Positions 33,617 through 42,046 of a stretch of 46,583 nucleotides of DNA are shown one piece after another. Both the position numbers and the translations under genes were made by a program. The notes under the pieces are model-generated. The model worked only from the letters and a program-made list of their open reading frames with translations, was not told the DNA's origin and did not search any database. The stretch is taken from positions 1 through 46,583 of the forward strand of contig DFBX01000033.1 in assembly GCA_002366795.1 (NCBI GenBank), written 5' to 3'. The DNA is from Rhodobacteraceae bacterium UBA3069 (GTDB lineage: Bacteria; Pseudomonadota; Alphaproteobacteria; Rhodobacterales; Rhodobacteraceae). How positions within the stretch are numbered: position 1 is the first letter of the stretch; every line of letters begins with the position of its first letter.

Positions 33617-33874
33617 TCATTTACGCCTCTTCCGGCAAACACGCCGCCACAGAGGTTTGATATCCATCGCCGCCACGGCAACGCCAAGCGGCAGCATCCA
33701 GAACCCGACCACAGGCAGAAAGCCGAAAACTCCGCCAAGGATCAGCAGCACCCCCACGACAAAGCGCATGCCCGGCGGCAGATGCCTGCCAGACCAGACC
33801 TGCACACGGCGGCGCGAGGTTTCTACCTGCCGGTGCAGGCGGGCTTGTCTGGGGCGTGGCGGTTGGTGCTTCAT
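33617..33874 (-). CDS. Small membrane protein, hypothetical
   Basis: The 85-residue product has a basic N-terminal half (residues 1-35, many Arg) and one or two hydrophobic stretches (about 37-70; MRFVVGVLLILGGVFGFLPV) that would form a hairpin in the inner membrane, then a basic tail. I do not recognise a named family; similar PGMR-LPVxGFWMxPLG proteins occur in Rhodobacterales to my knowledge. Its ATG overlaps the stop of the citF-like gene by four bases, so it is the last gene of a coupled unit. Confidence 0.7.
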   Translation of the reverse strand: MKHQPPRPRQARLHRQVETSRRRVQVWSGRHLPPGMRFVVGVLLILGGVFGFLPVVGFWMLPLGVAVAAMDIKPLWRRVCRKRRK

Positions 33875-35385
33875 GCAAGGGAAATAGGGCGCGGGTCCGG
33901 TAAATACAGCAGGTCAGACACCCGGCCATCGCGATATTGGCTGACCCCGATCACACGGCCACTCTTATCGGCCGCCACTGGTGGCGGGACCATTGCGGCC
34001 AGGTCTTCGATGGCAAGCACCGGCAATCCGGCGGCGCGGGCATGATCGGCCAAGTCAGAACGGGCGGGGTTGATGGCGATGCCCGCCTCGGTCACCACTG
34101 CATCCACGCTGCCGCCCGGCGTGGTGATGCAGCGCGCTTGCGGCACGATCTTGGCACGGGTTTTCGCGGCCAAGGCGGTGGTGATGATGGTCAGTTTCGC
34201 CCCCGCCGCGCAATCAGCATGCCCGCCCGATCCACCAAGGATATGCCCGTCGCTACCCGTCGTGACATTGACGTTAAAGGACAAATCCACCTCGGCCGCG
34301 CCAAGGATCACCACGTCCAGCGCATCCACCACCGCGTCGGGACGGGCGGGGCTTGCATAGCGGCTGGCGCTCATCATGTGATGGGCCGGATCGTCGCGAT
34401 AGCTTTGCACCGCCGCCAGATCAAAAGCCTGCACATCCAGTAATTCGCGGAACAACCCGCGCCAGTGCAAATCGACCAGTGGCGCGGTGATCCCGCCGCT
34501 GGCAAAGCCGCCGCGCAGGTTTGCCCGCTGCATCCGATCGCCCAATTCCCGCGCCACGGCAAGCGAGATGCCCCCCGCCCCAGTCTGAAACGACATCCCA
34601 TCACGCATCAGGCCAGAGGCCGCGATCAGATCAGCCGACAGCGCCGCGATCTTCAGCCCCGTGGGGTCGGTGGTGATCTGCGTGGTGCCCGACTGGATAC
34701 GCGCGGCATCGCCGATCCGGGTCAGCGGCACGATGAAATCCACCAATGTGCCGTAGATGTCAGGCGCACAAGGCAGGCTGTCCACCAGACAATCGGTCAC
34801 GGCCACCACCACCCGCGCATGGCGCGCATCCACCACCCCATAACCCAACGGGCCAAAGGCCTGCGGGCCGCAAGCGCCTGTCAGATTGCCGGCATGGTCC
34901 GCCATGGCGGCAGCGATGAATGCAATATCCACCGGCATTTCGCCGTTTTCTATCACCCGCGCCCGACCGCCATGGGTCTGGAACACTGCGGGGGTCGGCA
35001 GCGCCCCCTGCCCCACGGCCATAGCCACCGGCCCGGTCATGTATGCCGTGCGCAGGCCTGCGACGCGCCCCGCCCCCATATGTTCGACAAGCGGCGCATG
35101 AACCGGAAAAAGCGAGCTTGGCGCAAGCGTCAGCCCCTGCAATCCTGCCCCTGCTCCCGCGGCCATCACCGCGTTCAGCACCCCGTCGCCATTGCGCAAA
35201 TGATGATGAAAGGAAAATGTCTGCCCGTCCCGCGCGCCCGCCTCGGCCAGCGCGTCCCCAAGCGAGGGCAGCACCCGCGCCGGTCCCGCCGCCCGCCGCG
35301 CGGTCAGGCGCGGTGCCGATTCAGGCACCGGCGCGCCAAGCGGCACAAGCCTGCCATACCCGGCCAGTTCAGCCGTAAAATTCAT
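33871..35385 (-). CDS. Citrate lyase alpha subunit homologue (CitF-like CoA transferase)
   Basis: The 504-residue product aligns along its length with CitF: the FSFHHHLRNGDGVLN start, FPVHAPLVEHM, FQTHGGRARVIENGE, AFGPLGYGVVDA, SFQTGAGGISLAVA, GGSGGHADCAAGAKL, and the C-terminal TEAGIAINPARSDL. CitF exchanges the acyl carrier protein thioester between acetate and citrate. No citD (acyl carrier), citE (lyase) or maturation genes (citC, citG, citX) are in the window, so it may act with partners elsewhere or on another CoA or ACP ester. It overlaps its neighbours on both sides by four bases: an alpha/beta hydrolase before it and a small membrane protein after. Confidence 0.85.
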   Translation of the reverse strand: MNFTAELAGYGRLVPLGAPVPESAPRLTARRAAGPARVLPSLGDALAEAGARDGQTFSFHHHLRNGDGVLNAVMAAGAGAGLQGLTLAPSSLFPVHAPLVEHMGAGRVAGLRTAYMTGPVAMAVGQGALPTPAVFQTHGGRARVIENGEMPVDIAFIAAAMADHAGNLTGACGPQAFGPLGYGVVDARHARVVVAVTDCLVDSLPCAPDIYGTLVDFIVPLTRIGDAARIQSGTTQITTDPTGLKIAALSADLIAASGLMRDGMSFQTGAGGISLAVARELGDRMQRANLRGGFASGGITAPLVDLHWRGLFRELLDVQAFDLAAVQSYRDDPAHHMMSASRYASPARPDAVVDALDVVILGAAEVDLSFNVNVTTGSDGHILGGSGGHADCAAGAKLTIITTALAAKTRAKIVPQARCITTPGGSVDAVVTEAGIAINPARSDLADHARAAGLPVLAIEDLAAMVPPPVAADKSGRVIGVSQYRDGRVSDLLYLPDPRPISLA

Positions 35386-36092
35386 TTCAGGACAAAGGGT
35401 TGCCGCATCCAGTCACGGATCGTGTCATTCACGACCTCGGGCTGTTCCAACACCGGCAGATGGCCCGCATCGGGCACCACATGCAGCCATGCATCGGGGA
35501 TCAATTCGGCCATGAAACTGTGGCGTTTGACAGGGGTCAGCGTGTCCATATCGCCGCACAGCACCATGGTCGGCACCTTGCAACGCCGCAACGTAGCCTG
35601 CTGGTCGCGGCGGCGCTGAAGGGCGCGCACCTGTCGGATGAACACTTCGGGCCCCAAACCCGCCGCCATTTCCTGCAGCAGGGTCTGGATCGCCATGCGG
35701 TGCGGCGTGGGGGCCAGATGTTCGGGGCCCAGAATTTTCAGCAAGACCTGTTCCAGCCGACCCGCCCGCGCACCGACGATCAGCGGCTCGTAGGCCGAGG
35801 CCGATTGCGGCGTTTCCGCCAGCGGATTCGTGTCGAACAGGGCCAGGCGGGTGATGCGATCGGGGGCGCGGCGTAATATCTCCATCGCGACGATGCCGCC
35901 CATGGACAGCCCGCACAGGGCAAACTTGCGCGGCAGGGTATCAAGGATATTCGAGGCGATCTCCTCGATCCGTTCGCCCTTGGTGATGGGCGCCACGATC
36001 ACGGTATGGTCGCGGCTGAGGTCGGCAAGCTGCGCCATGAAAATCCGCGCGTCGCACATCAACCCCGGTATGAAAACCAGCGCCTCTCCCAT
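35382..36092 (-). CDS. Alpha/beta hydrolase
   Basis: The 236-residue product has the nucleophile elbow GLSMGG with Ser63, a likely acid in CGDMDTLTPV and His211 in DAGHLPVLEQP, with no signal peptide. Substrate unknown; the fold includes esterases, thioesterases and lyases. It overlaps the start of the citF-like gene, so the two are coupled; a thioesterase or lactonase role beside a CoA-transferase would make sense but is inference. Confidence 0.85.
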   Translation of the reverse strand: MGEALVFIPGLMCDARIFMAQLADLSRDHTVIVAPITKGERIEEIASNILDTLPRKFALCGLSMGGIVAMEILRRAPDRITRLALFDTNPLAETPQSASAYEPLIVGARAGRLEQVLLKILGPEHLAPTPHRMAIQTLLQEMAAGLGPEVFIRQVRALQRRRDQQATLRRCKVPTMVLCGDMDTLTPVKRHSFMAELIPDAWLHVVPDAGHLPVLEQPEVVNDTIRDWMRQPFVLK

Positions 36093-36127
36093 TCCTGTCT
36101 GTCCCTGCCCAAGTTCTTGATCCGCCG

Positions 36128-36805
36128 CTAACTTCGCAGATCAGGCGGGCGCGTCAACGGGGGAAATGCGCCCGGTGCCGGATAGGCGATGCCACGCAGG
36201 GGCGGAAAATCGGCATAGCACGCAGCGCGCTGCACAGGCGGGGCGGTACCGGGGGTCATCAGCGTGCCCTTGGGCGCGACATAGGACTTGATCTTGCGCC
36301 GCGGGGCAGAGGACCACGCAAGGTTCATCGCGCAAAGCTTTGGAAACACACAGATATAAGAGAACGGTAAATGGTCGTGTATCCACCATGCCAGATCGCG
36401 CCAGTCGCGCCCCTGCGCGTATTGGTCGGCGAACCACGGGATCACCACGGTCGCCCCCGCGCCGATCTGACCATCGGGCTGCAAATCCCATATGTGATGG
36501 CCGAATTCCGCGTCATTGGCGTTCATCGCGCAGGACATGCTGCGCTTGTTGCCAAAGGCGTTGATGGCGGCCGCCCTATAGCCCGAGCGGATTTCGATCC
36601 GGCCGAACGTCTCTTGCAGCGGGTCCAGCAGGTTCTCGCACAGCGCACGCCCCGCCATGATGGCCAGATCGGGGTTTTCCGGCACATTCGGGATACCGTG
36701 CATGATGCCGATTTCGGACAGCAGGAAATCGCGCATGTAGAAATGGCGCGACAGGCGGATGCGGCCGAGCGCCTCGTAGCTGCGCATCGAGGCCGGTTTG
36801 CGCAT
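36128..36805 (-). CDS. Peptidase M15-like protein
   Basis: The 225-residue product has an M15-type (D-Ala-D-Ala carboxypeptidase/endolysin-like) core: an IEIRSGYR segment (70-77), NAFGNKRS, and EFGHHIWDLQP with His103/His104 and Asp107, which fits the HxxxxxxD zinc-ligand layout. The third zinc ligand may be a His around 139-141 (WWIHDHLPF). There is no signal peptide, which is unusual for a wall enzyme, and the C-terminus is proline-rich. The ATG at 36805 shares a base with the VOC gene stop. Either a cytoplasmic peptidase or a relic of phage-type endolysin; family assignment is moderate. Confidence 0.6.
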   Translation of the reverse strand: MRKPASMRSYEALGRIRLSRHFYMRDFLLSEIGIMHGIPNVPENPDLAIMAGRALCENLLDPLQETFGRIEIRSGYRAAAINAFGNKRSMSCAMNANDAEFGHHIWDLQPDGQIGAGATVVIPWFADQYAQGRDWRDLAWWIHDHLPFSYICVFPKLCAMNLAWSSAPRRKIKSYVAPKGTLMTPGTAPPVQRAACYADFPPLRGIAYPAPGAFPPLTRPPDLRS

Positions 36806-37230
36806 CAATAGCCATCCCAGCGGAATGCGACATCCTCGGCCAAGGGCGCGAACGGGTTATGCGCGATTTCCCAGACGTGACCGTCGGGATCGGAAAAATA
36901 GGCGATGTGACCGCCCCAGAACACGTCATGCGGCTCTTTCAGGATGCTGGCACCGGCGGCGCGGGCGGCTTCGATCACCTCGGCCACCTCCTCTTTGCTG
37001 CGGGTGTTCAGCGCAAAGGTGGACAGGCCGGTGCCAAGGGTCTCGGGATCGACACCCATATCGCGGGCCAGCTGATCGGCAGGGTACAGGCCCAACGACT
37101 GGCCCGACAGGTCAAAGACCACCATGCCGTCGGGCGTTTCGGTCTGGAACCATCCCATATCCTCGTAGAATTGCGCGGCGCGGGCCATGTCAAAGGTGCC
37201 AAGCGTGATCAGGGAAATTCGTGGCTCCAA
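36805..37230 (-). CDS. VOC-family (glyoxalase/dioxygenase fold) protein
   Basis: The 141-residue product has the two beta-alpha-beta-beta-beta units of the vicinal oxygen chelate fold: ISLITLGTFDMARAAQFYED at the start and GHIAYFSDPDGHVWEIAHNP near the end, the latter typical of glyoxalase-like and bleomycin-resistance-like members. The reaction cannot be predicted. It is the first gene of the overlapping pair with the M15-like gene. Confidence 0.88.
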   Translation of the reverse strand: MEPRISLITLGTFDMARAAQFYEDMGWFQTETPDGMVVFDLSGQSLGLYPADQLARDMGVDPETLGTGLSTFALNTRSKEEVAEVIEAARAAGASILKEPHDVFWGGHIAYFSDPDGHVWEIAHNPFAPLAEDVAFRWDGY

Positions 37231-37315
37231 GGGTTTACTCCATCATCTTCACCCAAAGGGTAAGGTTTTATACCGTATCCGCGCCGCACACTGGCGCCGG
37301 GTTTCCCTGCACCAG

Positions 37316-38071
37316 TCAGCGCGCGGTCTCTGCCCGGGCCAGCACCTTTTCGACCGAGCGCTCGATCAGGGTCAGGCAGTTGCGGTCAGAGAAGCGATGA
37401 TCGGCTCCCTTGACCAGCGTCAGGCGAATATCAACTCCGGTGACATGGTCCAAAAGCCGTAAGGCCACTGATTTATCCACATCTGCATCCGCTGTGCCTT
37501 GCAGAAATCGAACAGGAAAGGACAAATCCAGCGGGTCGCGCAGAACCAGGTGGTCGCGCCCGTCCTCGATCAGGCGGCGCGTGATCGTATAGGGGTCGTC
37601 ATAGTCGGACGGGATCTTGATCGCGCCCTTTTCCATGATCTCGACTCGTTGCGCGTCGGAAAAACCGGTCCACATGCTGTCCTCGGTGAAATCGGGGGCG
37701 GCGGCAATGGTGACAAGCCCCGCGACCCGTTCGGGCATGCGGCGACACATAAGCAGGGAAATCCACCCCCCCATGGAGGAGCCGACCAGCACCTGCGGGC
37801 CTTCGGTCAGCTGTGTGATGGCCTGGAATGCATCCTCGGCCCAGTCGCCAATACAGCCATCCTCGAATGCGCCGCCGCTTTCGCCGTGGCCGGAATAATC
37901 AAGGCGCAGGAAAGAGCAATCGCTGCGCTGCGCCCATTCGTGCAGATGCACGGCCTTGGTGCCGCCCATATCGGACATGAAACCACCAAGGAACACAACG
38001 CCGGGGCCGCGCCCCCGGGTCTGGTTATAGGCAATGCGGCGGCCCTGCGGGGTATCCAGATATTCGGTCAT
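37316..38071 (-). CDS. Alpha/beta hydrolase, ABHD10/palmitoyl-thioesterase-like
   Basis: The 251-residue product has GSSMGG with nucleophile Ser99, an LDYSGHGESGG oxyanion-region motif (58-67) and a GADHRFSDRN segment with the catalytic His near the C-terminus. This combination is that of the group related to mitochondrial ABHD10, which are acyl-thioesterases or esterases. ATG 38071 is preceded by GGAG at seven bases. It lies 51 bases downstream of the broken MFS gene and 85 bases upstream of the VOC gene on the same strand. Confidence 0.85.
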   Translation of the reverse strand: MTEYLDTPQGRRIAYNQTRGRGPGVVFLGGFMSDMGGTKAVHLHEWAQRSDCSFLRLDYSGHGESGGAFEDGCIGDWAEDAFQAITQLTEGPQVLVGSSMGGWISLLMCRRMPERVAGLVTIAAAPDFTEDSMWTGFSDAQRVEIMEKGAIKIPSDYDDPYTITRRLIEDGRDHLVLRDPLDLSFPVRFLQGTADADVDKSVALRLLDHVTGVDIRLTLVKGADHRFSDRNCLTLIERSVEKVLARAETAR

Positions 38072-38122
38072 GTTTACGCTCCGGTCTTTTGAGGGCAACT
38101 TGCCCGATGGCCGGGGCGGGGT

Positions 38123-39400
38123 CTAGCCCTCGACCTCTTTCATGCGCCATGCCGTGGCGGCCCCTACAAGGCACAGCGCGGCAAAGGTGCCCAGCGCGGC
38201 CTGCGGCCCGACCAGCCCCGCCACCGCGCCAATTGCCCCGGACAGCAGCAGCAGCAGAAGGCCGATCACCGTGTTGGCCACGGCGGCATAGGCGGTGCGC
38301 TGATCCGGCGGGGCAAGATCGACCAGGTAGGTTGAACGCCCCTGCCGCACCCCGTGATAAGCCACCATCAGCACGAACAGCGCCATGGGAAGCGCTCACC
38401 AAGTGCCCGCCAGCCCCGCCCTGTCCAGCATCAGGGCCAGCAGCAGCGCCGCTGCGGCCACAAGGCCGGACAATGCCAGAACCCTGCGCGAGGATTGGTC
38501 GGCAAGCCGCCCCCAGACATAGGAAGAAATCAACGAGGCCATGGCAGAGGCCAGCACCAGCGCCCCCAGCGCCTGGAACGCACCATTGCCCGCCTGGCTG
38601 GCCATGATCACCATGTAGGGCGGCGCAAGGGCCGATCCGGTCAGCAACCCGCGCGCATAGATGAAACGGCGCAGGTCGGGGTGGTCCTTGAGCAGGGCAA
38701 GCTGCGAAAGCGTGGAATGGTTTGCTTTTCCGGGGGCAGCCTCTTCGTTCAGCGTGGCGAACAACAGTGCCGCGCCCAGCCAGAAGGCCGCCGACAGGCC
38801 AAGCGCGCCGACCACGATGACAAAGCGGTCCACCGGTGCCCAGATCAGCACCAATGCGAACAGAACCACGGCCCCGGCGGTCATCGAGGCCGCCAGCCCC
38901 GTTGCCGCTCCGCGGCGCGCCTTCCCAACCGTTTTGCCCAAAATATCCTTATAGGATACAGAAGCGACGGAGCGAGATAGGGCTAGAACCGCCACGGCCA
39001 GACAGATACCCAACCCCGCCGCCCAACCTGACAGCCATAGCCCCATCAAAGTGATCGCCAGTGCCGCCAGCCCCTGCCCCGCGGCCGCCCCGGCCCAAGC
39101 CCATTTGCGCCGCGCCATTGCATGAATGTGCGGCGCGATCAGCAATTGTGGCAACAGCGCGCCCGCCTCGCGCAGTGGCACCAGCGCACCGATGAAAGCC
39201 GAAGGCGCGCCCAGATGGGTCAAAAGCCAACTGAGAACCAGCTTCGGATCAAACAATCCATCGGCGGTTTTGGTCATTGCCAAAGACGCCGCATGGCGCA
39301 GGAAGTCGCCTGCCTCGCGCTTTTGTGCGTAATCGCTTAGCCCCTCGGCGTGTCCATCCGCACCTGACAGCGCCTCGAACGCTTCTTTTTGCCAGCCCAT
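38123..39400 (-). pseudogene. MFS transporter gene interrupted by an in-frame TGA
   Basis: Reading from ATG 39400, a twelve-helix MFS-like protein runs for 334 residues to a TGA at 38396-38398, then continues in the same frame without further stops to 38123 with another 90 residues containing family-typical helices (ATG 38386, MALFVLMVAYHGVRQGRS). The TGA follows a TGG; a single base change from TGG would give Trp-Trp-Ala-Leu-Pro and one continuous protein of about 425 residues. It is either a recent nonsense mutation, a sequencing error or, less likely, readthrough. The N-terminal part is a large MFS transporter-like segment with LLTHLGAPSAFIGALVPLRE; substrate unknown. Confidence 0.8.
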
Positions 39401-39513
39401 GCCCTGCCTTTCATCCACAGTTGACTTTGCCCCGCCCAATTGGGAAGTAGAGTGCGAACCATATACCCGCAACCGGGCGTTCCGTGGGCGCCAAATCGAC
39501 GAGGAGGACAGCT

Positions 39514-41460
39514 ATGTCCCAGATTACCCTCACCTTCCCCGATGGAAATTCACGCAGCTTCGACAAGGGTGTAACGCCCGCCGAGGTCGCAAGTTCCATT
39601 TCCACCTCGCTTGGCAAGAAAGCGATTTCCGCACAGGTGAACGGCGCGCATTACGACCTGCAATGGCCGATCGAAGATGACGCGCAAATCGCCATCCACA
39701 CGATGCAGGATGACGAACATGCGCTTGAACTGATCCGACACGATTTCGCACATGTCATGGCCCGCGCCGTGCAGGAGATTTGGCCGGATGTGAAGGTCAC
39801 CATCGGGCCGGTGCGCGATTATGGCTGGTTCTATGATTTCGACCGGGCAGAGCCGTTCACCCCCGAAGACCTTGGCCAGATCGAAGCGAAGATGAAGGAC
39901 ATCATCAACGCCCGCGATCCCGTCCGGACCGAGGTCTGGGACCGCGCCCGCGCCGTCAAGCATTACGAGGACGCCGACGAGCCCTTCAAGGTCGAGCTAA
40001 TCAACCGCATCCCCGAAGGCGAAGACCTGCGCATGTATTGGCATGGCGACTGGCAGGATCTGTGCCGCGGCCCGCACTTGGCTAACACGGGCCAATTGCC
40101 CGCCGACGCCTTCAAGCTGACCCATGTGGCCGGCGCGTACTGGCTGGGTGACAGCACCCGCCCGATGCTGCAACGCATCTACGGCGTAGGCTTCAAGGAC
40201 CGCAAGGCGCTCAAGGCGCACATGACCATGCTGGAGGAGGCCGCGAAACGCGATCACCGCCGCCTTGGCCGCGAAATGGACCTGTTCCACATGCAAGAAG
40301 AGGCCCCCGGCCAAATCTTCTGGCACCCGAACGGCTGGCGCATCTACACCACACTGCAAGATTACATGCGGCGCAAGCAGGACGCCGACGGCTATGTCGA
40401 GGTGAACACCCCGCAAGTGGTGAACCGCAAGCTGTGGGAAGCCTCGGGTCACTGGGAAAACTATCAGGAAAACATGTTCATCGTCGAAGTCGACGAAGAA
40501 CACGCGCGCGAGAAAACCGTGAACGCGCTGAAGCCGATGAACTGCCCCTGCCATGTGCAGGTGTTCAATCAGGGCCTGAAATCCTATCGCGACCTGCCGC
40601 TGCGCATGGCCGAATTCGGGTCCTGCAACCGGTATGAGCCTTCGGGTGCGCTGCACGGCATCATGCGGGTGCGCGGGTTCACGCAGGACGATGCGCATAT
40701 CTTCTGCACCGACGATCAGATCGAATATGAGACCGCCAAGTTCATCAAGTTCCTGGCCGGTATCTATGACGACCTGGGCTTTCATGACTGGACCATCAAA
40801 CTGTCCACCCGTCCCGAAAAGCGGATCGGGTCCGATGAAAGCTGGGACCGGGTGGAAAAGGCGCTTGGCGATGCCTGCCGCGCCGCCGGTTACGATTACG
40901 ACATCCTGGAAGGCGAAGGCGCGTTCTACGGCCCGAAACTGGAATTCACCCTGACCGACGCGATCGGGCGGCAATGGCAATGCGGCACGCTGCAAGTGGA
41001 CCCGAACCTGCCCGAGCGGTTGGACGCCAGCTATATCGGGCAGGACGGCGAAAAACACCGCCCCGTCATGCTGCACCGCGCGGTTCTGGGATCGTTCGAG
41101 CGGTTCATCGGCATCCTGATCGAAAACAGCGCGGGCAGGCTGCCCTTCTGGCTGGCCCCGCGCCAAGTTGTCGTCGCGGCCATCGTGTCGGATGCCGATG
41201 ATTATTGTATGGAAGTGGTCGAAGCCCTGCGCGCGCAAGGCATCCGCGCCGAGGCAGACCTGCGCAACGAGAAGATCAACTACAAGGTCCGCGAGCATTC
41301 GCTTGGCAAGGTTCCGGTGATCCTGGCCTGTGGCGGCCGCGAAGTGGAGGAACGCACTGTGTCGGTTCGCCGACTTGGCGAGAAGCAGACCTCTGTTACA
41401 TCTTTGGACGAGATCGTGAGCAGCCTGAAAACCGAGGCGACCCCGCCCGACCTTTTGTAA
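39514..41460 (+). CDS. thrS: Threonine-tRNA ligase
   Basis: The 648-residue enzyme has all expected parts: TGS domain (1-63), editing domain with HxxxH (His76, His80) and Cys184/His188 in DLCRGPH, class II catalytic core with zinc ligands Cys344 (MNCPCH), His395 (QDDAHIF) and a third His near 521 (VMLHRAVLGS), and the C-terminal anticodon-binding domain. A strong GAGGAGG precedes the ATG. A terminator hairpin follows at 41480. Confidence 0.97.
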   Translation: MSQITLTFPDGNSRSFDKGVTPAEVASSISTSLGKKAISAQVNGAHYDLQWPIEDDAQIAIHTMQDDEHALELIRHDFAHVMARAVQEIWPDVKVTIGPVRDYGWFYDFDRAEPFTPEDLGQIEAKMKDIINARDPVRTEVWDRARAVKHYEDADEPFKVELINRIPEGEDLRMYWHGDWQDLCRGPHLANTGQLPADAFKLTHVAGAYWLGDSTRPMLQRIYGVGFKDRKALKAHMTMLEEAAKRDHRRLGREMDLFHMQEEAPGQIFWHPNGWRIYTTLQDYMRRKQDADGYVEVNTPQVVNRKLWEASGHWENYQENMFIVEVDEEHAREKTVNALKPMNCPCHVQVFNQGLKSYRDLPLRMAEFGSCNRYEPSGALHGIMRVRGFTQDDAHIFCTDDQIEYETAKFIKFLAGIYDDLGFHDWTIKLSTRPEKRIGSDESWDRVEKALGDACRAAGYDYDILEGEGAFYGPKLEFTLTDAIGRQWQCGTLQVDPNLPERLDASYIGQDGEKHRPVMLHRAVLGSFERFIGILIENSAGRLPFWLAPRQVVVAAIVSDADDYCMEVVEALRAQGIRAEADLRNEKINYKVREHSLGKVPVILACGGREVEERTVSVRRLGEKQTSVTSLDEIVSSLKTEATPPDLL

Positions 41461-41479
41461 CCTACCCGAAAGAATAGGC

Positions 41480-41511
41480 ACGGCCCGTCCAGAGAAATCC
41501 GGGCGGGCCGT
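41480..41511 (+). terminator. Terminator of thrS
   Basis: An 11-bp stem with one G-T pair (41480-41490 with 41501-41511, arm starting ACGGCCCG) and a ten-base loop lies 19 bases after the stop. The T tract after it is weak (AACATTTCT). Confidence 0.7.
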
Positions 41512-41698
41512 AACATTTCTAAAAGCAAGCCATTGAAAACAAACACTTCTTTGCTCACGCAAAACTGACGCGGGCTGACGGGGCCGTGAACCACGCCCCT
41601 GTGAGTGGTCTGTGAGCCGGCGCGAGGCTTACATTTTGATCACCGCCAACGGGCTGTCCGAGGCGGCAAGAATTCAAAACGTAAGGAAGGAAAACCTC

Positions 41699-41995
41699 AT
41701 GTCCAACACGCTCAAACTCGCGGCCTTCGCAGGTGCCGTCGCAACCGCCATGGCCGGATCGGTCGCCCATGCGGAAGCCAAGGAAAAATGCTATGGCGTG
41801 GCCATGGCAGGCGAAAACGGCTGCGCTGCCGGCCCCGGCACCACCTGCGCCGGCACCTCGAAAGTGGACTACCAAGGCAACGCATGGAGCCTCGTCGACG
41901 CAGGCACCTGCATGTCCATCGAACTGCCCGCAATGGCTGATGACAGCGAGCGCAAAGGCGCACTGGAACCGCTGACCCGCGACATCCCCTCCTGA
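41699..41995 (+). CDS. bufA: Bufferin-type precursor peptide, DUF2282 (BufA1-like)
   Basis: The 98-residue product has a signal peptide (cleavage expected after AHA, residue 25) and then the conserved DUF2282 core with four cysteines: Cys31 (KEKCYGVA), Cys42 (NGCAAGPG), Cys50 (TTCAGTSK) and Cys71 (DAGTCMS), plus the DYQGNAW motif. Proteins of this type from Caulobacter were shown to be periplasmic, copper-binding RiPPs (bufferins) whose cysteines are partly turned into thiooxazoles by a DUF692 enzyme. Here the DUF692 and DUF2063 genes follow directly. A GAAGGAAGGAAAA stretch gives a strong ribosome-binding site, and a hairpin after the stop would favour high expression of the peptide. Confidence 0.9.
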   Translation: MSNTLKLAAFAGAVATAMAGSVAHAEAKEKCYGVAMAGENGCAAGPGTTCAGTSKVDYQGNAWSLVDAGTCMSIELPAMADDSERKGALEPLTRDIPS

Positions 41996-42006
41996 TCCCA
42001 GACAAC

Positions 42007-42027
42007 GGGCGGGTCACTGGCCCGCCC
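42007..42027 (+). promoter_or_regulatory. Hairpin between bufA and bufB
   Basis: GGGCGGG (42007-42013) pairs with CCCGCCC (42021-42027) around a seven-base loop. No T tract follows, so it may be a weak terminator or an RNA stability element that raises the precursor over the enzyme. Confidence 0.55.
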
Positions 42028-42046
42028 CACTTGATTGGAGACCGCC

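Noticed and set aside
38396..38398. Selenocysteine or recoded TGA in the MFS gene
   Set aside because: The TGA follows a Trp codon in a membrane segment where Trp is natural, no selenoprotein family is known here, and other genes use TGA as stop.
41509..41610. An ECF sigma promoter for the bufferin operon (GTAACA at 41509 or GTGAACC near 41586)
   Set aside because: Neither is followed at 16-17 bases by a convincing -10 element such as CGAA or CGTT.
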